Source: Cupriavidus sp.
GTDB taxonomy: Bacteria > Pseudomonadota > Gammaproteobacteria > Burkholderiales > Burkholderiaceae
Direction: 5' to 3'
DNA: 64,000 nt
NCBI GenBank assembly: GCA_031180665.1
Contig: JAPSLP010000029.1
Coordinates: 1 to 64,000 of the forward strand
Below the pieces are notes generated by a model. The model was not told where the DNA came from. It saw nothing but the letters and a program-made list of their open reading frames with translations, and searched no databases. A program made the translations under genes and the position numbers. Shown one piece after another: positions 57,688-64,000 of the stretch (position 1 is its first letter; the number at the start of each line of letters is the position of its first letter).

Positions 57688-59637
57688 ATGAAAACGAACC
57701 ATAAGCAGAGGGACCGCGCGCGCACCGCGCGCACGCTCGGCGGCGCGGGCACGGCCTGCCTGCTGCTGGCCCTGGCCGGCGGCGCCGGCGCGCAGACCGC
57801 GGCCGAAGCCGGCGCGGTGGCCAAGGGCACCGCGCCCGCGGCGGGCACCCGCACGGGCGGCAATGCCAATGCCAATGCCGGCACCGCCGCCGGCGCGCCG
57901 ATGCAGATGACGATCAGCATGGCGCCTTCGCGCGCACCCGTGCCGGTCACCGATACGCGCGGGCCCAACTGCAGCGGCGCGGTACGCGAGGAAAGCCATG
58001 TGGTGGTGCCGATCGGCAAGTCGATGCTGATTCCGCTGCCCGAGCCGGTGCGCAACCGCACCGTGGGCAATCCCGAGATCGTGCAGGCCACCATGGTCTC
58101 GCCGCAGACGATGTATGTGCTCGGCCGCAGCCTGGGCACCACCAACATGATCGTGCAGGGGCGCAGCGGCACCTGCAGCGTGATCCATGTCGCGGTCAAT
58201 GTCGATGCCGGCGGCCTGCAGGGTTCGCTGGCGCAACTGATGCCCACCGAGCGCGGCATCCGCGTCGCCACCGCGGCCGATAACCTGGTGCTGACCGGCA
58301 GCGTGTCCAGTGCGCAGGCCGCCCAGCAGGCGGTGGAGATCGCGCGCGCCTATGCCGCCGTCGCGCAGGGCGACAAGGAGGCGAAGAACGGCGGCGTGCT
58401 GAACATGCTGAGCGTCGACACGCCGCAGCAGGTGATGCTCGAGGTCAAGGTCGCCGAAGTGTCGAAGACCCTGCTGAACCAGCTCGGCTCGCAGCTGAAC
58501 CTGCAGGGCGGCTTCGGTTCGTGGACCGGCGGCCTGCTGACTTCGCTGCTGACCGGGTCGCGCACCGCGATATTCGGCAGCAAGTCCAACAACCTGCCGC
58601 TCGGCATCGCGATCGACGCGCAGAAGAACGATTCGCTGGTCAAGATCCTGGCCGAGCCCAACCTGGTCACGTTGAGCGGCCAGGAGGCGAGCTTCCTTGC
58701 CGGCGGCAAGATCTATATCCCGGTGGCGCAGAGCAATGCGGTGGTCGGCGGCGTGCCGACCATCACGCTGCAGGAGGAGGAATTCGGCGTGGGCCTCAAG
58801 TTCACGCCGACCGTGCTCGCCAACGGCCGCATCAACCTGAAGGTCGCGCCGGAGGTGTCCGAGCTGTCGCCGACCGGCGCCACCGTGACCGGGGCGACGC
58901 TCTCCGGCCAGACCATCCTGCCGGTAATCACCACGCGGCGCGCCTCGACCACCGTGCAGATGCGCGATGGCGAGAGCTTCGCCATCGGCGGGCTGCTGCA
59001 GAACAACGCGCGCGGCACGCTCAAGGCCCTGCCCGGCGCGGGCGAGGTGCCGGTGCTCGGGGCGCTGTTCCGCAGCACGTCGTTCCAGCAGGACATGTCC
59101 GAACTGGTCTTCATCATCACGCCGCGGCTGGTGCAGCCGATGCAGCACGCGGGCGCCCCGCTGCCGACCGACAGCTTCTCGACACCGAATCCGCTCGAGC
59201 TCTACCTGCTCGGCAACATGGAAGGCTCGGCCGGCCAGCGCGCCGCCACGGCGGGCACGACGCCGGCAGGCAGCGCGCCCGCGGTGCCGCAGCGGCCGGC
59301 ACCGCAAGCGCCGGCCCCGCAGCCCGCCACGCTGGCTCCGCCGCCGTCGACGCCGGCCTCGCCGTCTACCGTGCCGCGTACCGCGCTGCCGGTGGGCCGG
59401 CCGCTGGGCGAGGCGCCGCCTGCAGCGCTGTCCGCCGCGCCGGCCGCCGCGCCAGCGGCACCGGCGGCACCGGCGACACCGGCGACACCGGCGACACCAG
59501 CGGCACCAGCGGCCGCGGCACGCGAGGAATCCCAGGCCGAACGCATCGCCCGCATCGAGGCCACCGCCGCACGGCTCGCCAGGGCACGCGCCGCCGCGCC
59601 GGTGGGCGCCGACGGCAAGCCGGCCGCACTGAACTGA
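57688..59637 (+). CDS. cpaC: Tad secretin CpaC/RcpA
   Basis: A 649-residue outer-membrane secretin. A signal peptide (TACLLLALAGGAGAQ) is followed by an N-terminal domain with SMLIPLPEPVRNRTVGNPEI and a BON-like GSVSSAQAAQQAVEIAR. The secretin core includes VMLEVKVAEVSKTLLNQLG, and the closing VPVLGALFRSTSFQQDMSELVFIITPRLV. After ~530 a 120-residue Ala/Pro tail with repeated PATPATPA is an odd extension for the family. It forms the pilus exit pore. GGGGGAG precedes ATG 57688. Confidence 0.94.
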   Translation: MKTNHKQRDRARTARTLGGAGTACLLLALAGGAGAQTAAEAGAVAKGTAPAAGTRTGGNANANAGTAAGAPMQMTISMAPSRAPVPVTDTRGPNCSGAVREESHVVVPIGKSMLIPLPEPVRNRTVGNPEIVQATMVSPQTMYVLGRSLGTTNMIVQGRSGTCSVIHVAVNVDAGGLQGSLAQLMPTERGIRVATAADNLVLTGSVSSAQAAQQAVEIARAYAAVAQGDKEAKNGGVLNMLSVDTPQQVMLEVKVAEVSKTLLNQLGSQLNLQGGFGSWTGGLLTSLLTGSRTAIFGSKSNNLPLGIAIDAQKNDSLVKILAEPNLVTLSGQEASFLAGGKIYIPVAQSNAVVGGVPTITLQEEEFGVGLKFTPTVLANGRINLKVAPEVSELSPTGATVTGATLSGQTILPVITTRRASTTVQMRDGESFAIGGLLQNNARGTLKALPGAGEVPVLGALFRSTSFQQDMSELVFIITPRLVQPMQHAGAPLPTDSFSTPNPLELYLLGNMEGSAGQRAATAGTTPAGSAPAVPQRPAPQAPAPQPATLAPPPSTPASPSTVPRTALPVGRPLGEAPPAALSAAPAAAPAAPAAPATPATPATPAAPAAAAREESQAERIARIEATAARLARARAAAPVGADGKPAALN

Positions 59638-59659
59638 GCGCCACCGCAAGGAGAACGCC

Positions 59660-59992
59660 ATGAACAAGCCTTCGCAATCGCCCCGCGTGCGCGTGCGCGC
59701 CCTCGCCGCCGCGCTGCTCTGCACCCCGCTGCTCGTCGCCTGCATCAGCACCACGCCGGTCTGGGACAGCCGCTTCGGGCAATCGGTCAACGCGGTCAAG
59801 CAGGCCCAGATCATTCACCCGAATGCGCCGGCCGGCCTGCCTTCGCTGACCGGCGTCGACGGCAAGGCCGCGGTGGCGGCGATGGGCAACTACGACCGCT
59901 CGCTGCAACGCCTCTCGCCTGCCGGCGCCTATGGCAACGGCGCCGGCATGCAGGGCGGCATCGGCATGTCGGGCGGCATCGGCACGCGCTGA
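59660..59992 (+). CDS. Small Tad-locus lipoprotein
   Basis: A 110-residue protein with a lipobox (LLCTPLLVAC) and a short mature part containing WDSRFGQSVNAVKQAQIIHP and VDGKAAVAAMGNYDRSL, ending in Gly-rich GGIGMSGGIGTR. Short lipoproteins of this kind sit after the secretin gene in betaproteobacterial Tad loci, possibly helping secretin placement. AAGGAG precedes ATG 59660. Confidence 0.8.
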   Translation: MNKPSQSPRVRVRALAAALLCTPLLVACISTTPVWDSRFGQSVNAVKQAQIIHPNAPAGLPSLTGVDGKAAVAAMGNYDRSLQRLSPAGAYGNGAGMQGGIGMSGGIGTR

Positions 59993-60055
59993 GGGGCCGG
60001 CAGCGCGCCGACGCAGGAACGCAAGCCATTTCGCCAAGCGATGGAGGAACCGATC

Positions 60056-61318
60056 ATGAAGCCGAACACAGCGGGATCGCGCAGGCGCCGCAGCGGCGCG
60101 ACGCTGCGGCGCCAGCAGGGTGCCGTCGCGATCGTCGTCGCGCTGGCGCTGGTGGCCATGGTCGGGTTCCTCGGCCTGGCGCTCGACCTGGGCAAGCTCT
60201 ACGTGGCCAAGAGCGAGCTGCAGAACGGCGCCGACGCCTGCGCGCTGGCGGCGGCGCGCGACCTGACGGGGGCCACGCCGCTGGCGGTGTCAGAGGCGGC
60301 CGGCATCACTGCCGGCTATCGCAATCTGGCGCTGTTCCAGAGCGAGTCGGTGCAGTTCACCGCCGACAGCAGCGTGACCTACAGCGACGCACTGGCCAAC
60401 CCCTTCTACCCGAAGAGCAGCGTGCCCTATGCGCTGGACACGATCAAATACGTCAAGTGCTCGGCTTCGCGCGCCGGCATCGCCAACTGGTTCGCCCAGG
60501 TGCTGAACCTGCTGCCGGGCGGCAGCGTGGGGCCGAGCACGGTGTCCTCGTTCGCGGTGGCGACCGTGGGCGCCGCGCAGACGGCGTGCGCCATTCCGGT
60601 GTTCGTCTGCAAGCCCGAGACCATCAACCCGCCCGAGCCGCCCTACACCGTGGGCCAATGGCTGGTTTCCAAGCTCGACGCGGGCAACAAGGGCGAGTAT
60701 GGCGGCGGCAATTTCGGCTGGGCCGATCTGGGCGGCGGCAGCGGTACCAAGAGCCTGGCCGAACAGCTCAAGGGCTCGGGCCAATGCAACCTGCCCGCGC
60801 TCGGCACCGAGATCGGCACCACCGGCAACAAGTCGTCGCTGGCGGACGAGTGGAACAGCCGCTTCGGCATCGTCAAGGCCGGCAAGGTCGCCGGCGTGCC
60901 CGACTTCACCGGCCATGCCTACAACAACACCACCTGGCCGGCCCAGGCCAATGCCTATCCGGACTTCACCGCCAGGCGCAAGGCCTATGCGCCGTACCAG
61001 GGCGACAGCGTCGCCATGATCGATACCAAGGGATCGCCCTCGAGCACCGCCGATCATCAGAGCGGCGCCGATCGGCGCATGGTGCTCGCCCCGGTGGTGG
61101 ACTGCAGCGGCTTCGCGGTATCCGGCACGCACAAGGCCAGCGTGCTCGAGTGGGCCTGCCTGCTGATGATCGAGCCGATGCAATGGGGCGGCAACATCAA
61201 CTCGGTGCGGCTCGAGTATCGCGGCGCGTCGAGCTCGCTGGGCAGCCCCTGCGCGACGCAGGGCATCCCCGGCGTCGGCAGCGGACCCGGCCCGCTCGTG
61301 CCGGTGCTGGTGCAGTAG
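60056..61318 (+). CDS. TadG-like pilus assembly protein
   Basis: A 420-residue protein with a short basic N-terminus, one membrane segment (AIVVALALVAMVGFLGLAL) and the TadG/DUF2134 start LDLGKLYVAKSELQNGADACALAAAR. The rest is periplasmic with several Cys. There is no von Willebrand A domain of long TadG proteins. It is probably a minor pseudopilin-like or assembly factor. GGAGGAAC precedes ATG 60056; the in-frame ATG at 60041 is the ribosome-site region. Confidence 0.87.
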   Translation: MKPNTAGSRRRRSGATLRRQQGAVAIVVALALVAMVGFLGLALDLGKLYVAKSELQNGADACALAAARDLTGATPLAVSEAAGITAGYRNLALFQSESVQFTADSSVTYSDALANPFYPKSSVPYALDTIKYVKCSASRAGIANWFAQVLNLLPGGSVGPSTVSSFAVATVGAAQTACAIPVFVCKPETINPPEPPYTVGQWLVSKLDAGNKGEYGGGNFGWADLGGGSGTKSLAEQLKGSGQCNLPALGTEIGTTGNKSSLADEWNSRFGIVKAGKVAGVPDFTGHAYNNTTWPAQANAYPDFTARRKAYAPYQGDSVAMIDTKGSPSSTADHQSGADRRMVLAPVVDCSGFAVSGTHKASVLEWACLLMIEPMQWGGNINSVRLEYRGASSSLGSPCATQGIPGVGSGPGPLVPVLVQ

Positions 61319-61351
61319 CGCGGGCCGCAACGTGCCAACCAGGAGCCCATC

Positions 61352-61918
61352 GTGAACACGCCGATTCCCCGCTGCGCCGCCGGTCATCCGGCGCGCCACG
61401 GCCCGCCCGGACGGCGCCGCACCTGCGCGCGCGAACGCCAGCGCGGCGTGGCCGCGGTCGAATTCGCCATCCTGCTGATCCCGCTGCTGCTGATGCTGTG
61501 CGGCGTCGCCGAATTCGGCCGCGCGATCTACCAGTACGACGCGCTGACCAAGGCCACGCGCAGCGCCACGCGCTACCTGTCGCAGTTCTCGCCCGACGAC
61601 GCCGGTTATCCCGCCGCGCAGGCCAAATGCCTGGCGGTGCATGGCAATACCGGCTGCACCGGCAGCCCGCTGGTCGGCGGCCTGAGCACGTCGATGGTGG
61701 TGATCTGCGACCGTGTCGATGCGGGCGGCTGTCCGGGCATGGCTTTCGCCAACGTCAACACCTACGACAACGGTGCCGGTACCGGCGTGCCGGCGGGCAC
61801 CGTCAACCTGGTGGCGGTCAAGATCAGCGGCTTCACGTACACGCCGATCCAGCCACTGATCGACGCCAGCGGGCTGGTGTTCTCCGATGTGATGACCGTG
61901 ATGAGGCAAGTGCTATGA
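61352..61918 (+). CDS. tadE: TadE-like pseudopilin
   Basis: A 188-residue TadE-family protein starting with GTG 61352 behind AGGAG. A basic leader ends RERQRG, followed by VAAVEFAILLIPLLLMLCGVAEFG, the prepilin-like cleavage region with Glu5 and membrane segment. The mature part has four Cys that may form disulphides. The next gene's ATG overlaps its stop (ATGA). Confidence 0.9.
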   Translation: MNTPIPRCAAGHPARHGPPGRRRTCARERQRGVAAVEFAILLIPLLLMLCGVAEFGRAIYQYDALTKATRSATRYLSQFSPDDAGYPAAQAKCLAVHGNTGCTGSPLVGGLSTSMVVICDRVDAGGCPGMAFANVNTYDNGAGTGVPAGTVNLVAVKISGFTYTPIQPLIDASGLVFSDVMTVMRQVL

Positions 61919-62385
61919 AACCCGCTGTCCGCCATCGCGCCGCGCGCCTGCCGCGAGCGCACCAGCGCGGCGCCACCGTGGTCGAGTTCGCGATCGTGGC
62001 GATGCTGTTCTTCACGCTGCTGATCGGCGTCGTCGAGATGGCGCGCGTGCTGTTCCACTGGAACACCGCCAGCGAAGCGACACGCTGGGGCGCGCGCATG
62101 GCCGTGGTCTGCGATGCCAATGCCGCGATCATCAAGACCCGCATGGCGACGCTGATGCCGCAGCTGTCGCCCTCGAACATCGCGCTCGACTACGAGCCTG
62201 CCGGCTGCGACAGCGACTCCGACACCGCGCGCGCGAGCTGCGCCAGCGTGACGGTCAGCGTCACCGGCCTGACCGTGCAGACGCTGGTGCCGATGATTCC
62301 GATGACGCTGCCGGTGCCGCCCTTCGCCACCACGCTCTCGCGCGAGAGCATGAACAGCGCGACCGGCGGGCCGGTCTGCAGTTGA
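61915..62385 (+). CDS. Second TadE/TadF-like pseudopilin
   Basis: A 156-residue pseudopilin. Basic leader ending AHQRG, then ATVVEFAIVAMLFFTLLIGVVEMAR with Glu5 after the cleavage point. It has the TadE/F layout and Cys pairs in the C-terminal part (CDSDSDTARASCASV). It is translationally coupled to the previous gene by ATGA. TadE and TadF work together in pilus formation. Confidence 0.9.
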   Translation: MKPAVRHRAARLPRAHQRGATVVEFAIVAMLFFTLLIGVVEMARVLFHWNTASEATRWGARMAVVCDANAAIIKTRMATLMPQLSPSNIALDYEPAGCDSDSDTARASCASVTVSVTGLTVQTLVPMIPMTLPVPPFATTLSRESMNSATGGPVCS

Positions 62386-62446
62386 ACCTGGGCAGGCATC
62401 GCGGCAAGCGCCGTGGCGCACAGAACAACGAACAGGAGAAGCCGTC

Positions 62447-63637
62447 ATGCTGACGATTCTGATCGCATCCGAGCAAACCGCACGGCTGGCCGAGATCGCG
62501 CGGCTGTGCGCGCAGTGCGGGTCGTTCCAGACCCTGGCGCTGACCGAGGCGCCGGCACGCATCGCATCCCATGCGAGCCAGCTGGCGCTGGCCGACATGC
62601 TGGTGATCGCGCACGACAGCATGGGCCCCGCGCAAATGCAGGGCATCGAGGCGATGCGGCAGCAGCATCCCGAGCTGCCCTGCATCCTGATCACCGATGC
62701 GGTCGAGCCCGAACTGCTGATCAAGGCGCTGCGCACCGGCATCCGCGACGTGCTGGCCTGGCCGCTGGACCAGAACCAGCTCGGCGACGCGCTGCGCCGG
62801 CTGCAGGCGGCCAGCACGCAGCGGCGCCGGCGCTGCGCGCGGCTGGTGTCGCTGCTGTCGTGCAAGGGTGGCGCCGGCGTCAGCTTCCTGACCGGCAACC
62901 TGGGCCATGCGCTGGCCGCGCAGGGAGGCAAGCGCGTGCTGGCGCTGGACCTGAACCGGCAATTCGGCGATCTGGTCCACACGATCTGCGACCGCACGCC
63001 CCCGGCGACGCTGCCCGACGTCTGCGCGCAGATCGACCGCATGGATGCCGCCTTTCTCGAAGCCTGCCTGACGCCCGTGGCGGAAAGCTTCGACGTGCTG
63101 GCGGGCGCCGCCGATCCGATCAAGGCCGCATCGGTGCGCAAGGAACAGGTCGAATGGATCCTGTCGCTGGCGCTGCCGCACTACGACTTCGTGCTGGTCG
63201 ACGCCGGCCAGGCCATCGATCCGGTGTCGATCGGTGTGCTCGACCGCAGCGACCGCATCGGCGTGGTGCTGCAGCCGACCATCGCGCACGCCCGCACCGG
63301 CCGGCGCCTGCTCGACATCCTGCGGGCGCTGCACTACCCGGACGACAAGGTGCGGCTGGTGCTGAACCGGGACGATCGCCGCAACGAGCTGGACCGCGCC
63401 TCGCTGGAGCAGATCTGCGGCACCCCGGTCTGGCAGGCCCTGCCCGAGGATGCGGCCACGGTGAACGCGGCAATCAGCCACGGGGAGCCGGTGCTGGCGA
63501 TGCACCGGCGCAGCGCCATCGGCCGCGCGCTGCAATCGCTCGCCACGCAGCTGGCCGACGCCGGAGAGCCGGAACCGCGCGCGGGCGGCGAGCCGTCGTC
63601 GCTGCGCCGGCTGCTGCTGCGGGTCAAGGCCGCCTGA
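62447..63637 (+). CDS. cpaE: Pilus assembly ATPase CpaE/TadZ
   Basis: A 396-residue protein: an N-terminal receiver-like domain (1-120) lacking the phospho-acceptor pattern I can point to, and a ParA/MinD-like ATPase domain from ~133. The P-loop is deviant, CKGGAGVSFLTGN: the signature Lys is kept but Val stands where the usual Lys of GKT/GKS is. The later DLNRQFGDLVHTI and LVDAGQAIDPVS match TadZ. TadZ places the pilus machine at a pole. AGGAGAAG precedes ATG 62447. Confidence 0.92.
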   Translation: MLTILIASEQTARLAEIARLCAQCGSFQTLALTEAPARIASHASQLALADMLVIAHDSMGPAQMQGIEAMRQQHPELPCILITDAVEPELLIKALRTGIRDVLAWPLDQNQLGDALRRLQAASTQRRRRCARLVSLLSCKGGAGVSFLTGNLGHALAAQGGKRVLALDLNRQFGDLVHTICDRTPPATLPDVCAQIDRMDAAFLEACLTPVAESFDVLAGAADPIKAASVRKEQVEWILSLALPHYDFVLVDAGQAIDPVSIGVLDRSDRIGVVLQPTIAHARTGRRLLDILRALHYPDDKVRLVLNRDDRRNELDRASLEQICGTPVWQALPEDAATVNAAISHGEPVLAMHRRSAIGRALQSLATQLADAGEPEPRAGGEPSSLRRLLLRVKAA

Positions 63638-63723
63638 GCGCGGCGACACCACCGCTTCGTACGCGACACGCCCACACGCCAACGCGCCAACCCCAACACG
63701 CCAACCTCCAGCCGGAGACCGCC

Positions 63724-64000
63724 ATGTCGATCCGCGAACAATTGTCGAACGCCAGCCCGGGCTTCGCGGCCCTGTCCGTCAACGGCCACCCGGCCGCCAC
63801 GCTGCCCGAGGGAACCGGATATCGCGCACTCAAGCGCACCGTGCACGAGACCGTGCTCGAGCGCGTCGAGCTGGAAAGACTCGCGCGTATCCCGCTCGAG
63901 CAGGTCCGGCACGAGATCGGCCTGCTGGTCGGCGCCATCGTCGACGAGGACAAGGTCCTGCTCAACGACGCCGAACGCCGGCAGCTGATCGGCGAAATCT
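63724..64000 (+). CDS. cpaF: Flp pilus ATPase CpaF/TadA, 5' part
   Basis: The first 92 residues of a CpaF-type secretion ATPase, cut by the window end. The N-terminal helical domain is seen (YRALKRTVHETVLERVELER, LNDAERRQLIGEI), which precedes the RecA-type motor. It powers both extension and retraction of the Tad pilus. GGAGACC precedes ATG 63724. Confidence 0.9.
   Translation, partial: MSIREQLSNASPGFAALSVNGHPAATLPEGTGYRALKRTVHETVLERVELERLARIPLEQVRHEIGLLVGAIVDEDKVLLNDAERRQLIGEI

Overview
The window is GC-rich chromosomal DNA from a betaproteobacterium of the Burkholderiaceae, most like Cupriavidus or Ralstonia. The evidence is the high-GC codon use, the order polA - LOG-family gene - DUF2782 - thrB - BPSS1780-type membrane gene - uvrD, the rubredoxin/hemL pair, and the layout of the Tad pilus locus. 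Genes are densely packed. I see no rRNA, tRNA, insertion sequence, prophage or CRISPR array.

Region 1 (1-20 kb) is mostly metabolism and housekeeping: a Rieske ring-hydroxylating oxygenase, an EamA exporter, a rhodanese-type sulfurtransferase, a ZIP metal transporter, a Tat-exported dienelactone-hydrolase-like protein, a type-II NADH dehydrogenase, polA, a LOG-family protein, DUF2782, thrB, a membrane protein, uvrD, a TetR regulator and valS.

Region 2 (20-29.2 kb) holds galU, a HEPN/MNT toxin-antitoxin-like pair carrying three separate one-base frameshifts, tusA, a NUDIX hydrolase, a low-specificity threonine aldolase, a 4-OT tautomerase, a class II aldolase-like protein, an MFS carrier, and the NfeD protease/slipin pair.

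Region 3 (29.2-36.3 kb) is the most unusual part. Two large divergent genes encode a 1757-residue protein (ankyrin, nucleotidyltransferase-like, kinase-like, LRR and HEAT-like segments) and a 529-residue ankyrin protein. They look like host-directed or protein-modifying factors rather than housekeeping enzymes.

Region 4 (36.3-45.3 kb) returns to ordinary genes: ppa, an aldehyde dehydrogenase, rubredoxin, hemL, lemA with two TPM-domain genes, an MFS carrier and a divergent LysR regulator. An 8/16-bp tandem repeat fills one convergent gap.

Region 5 (45.3-64 kb) is a surface-structure block. It has a VpsR-type sigma-54 activator, a glycan set (a GtrA-fused membrane protein, a methyltransferase, a GtrB-like glycosyltransferase and a GT87-like protein), then a Tad/Flp pilus operon from two flp pilins through the prepilin peptidase, an AAA ATPase, CpaB, secretin, lipoprotein, TadG-like protein, two TadE-like proteins and CpaE to the start of cpaF, which is cut by the window end. 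A good -24/-12 sigma-54 promoter candidate lies in the 1.1-kb gap before flp, so the VpsR-like activator may drive the pilus operon.
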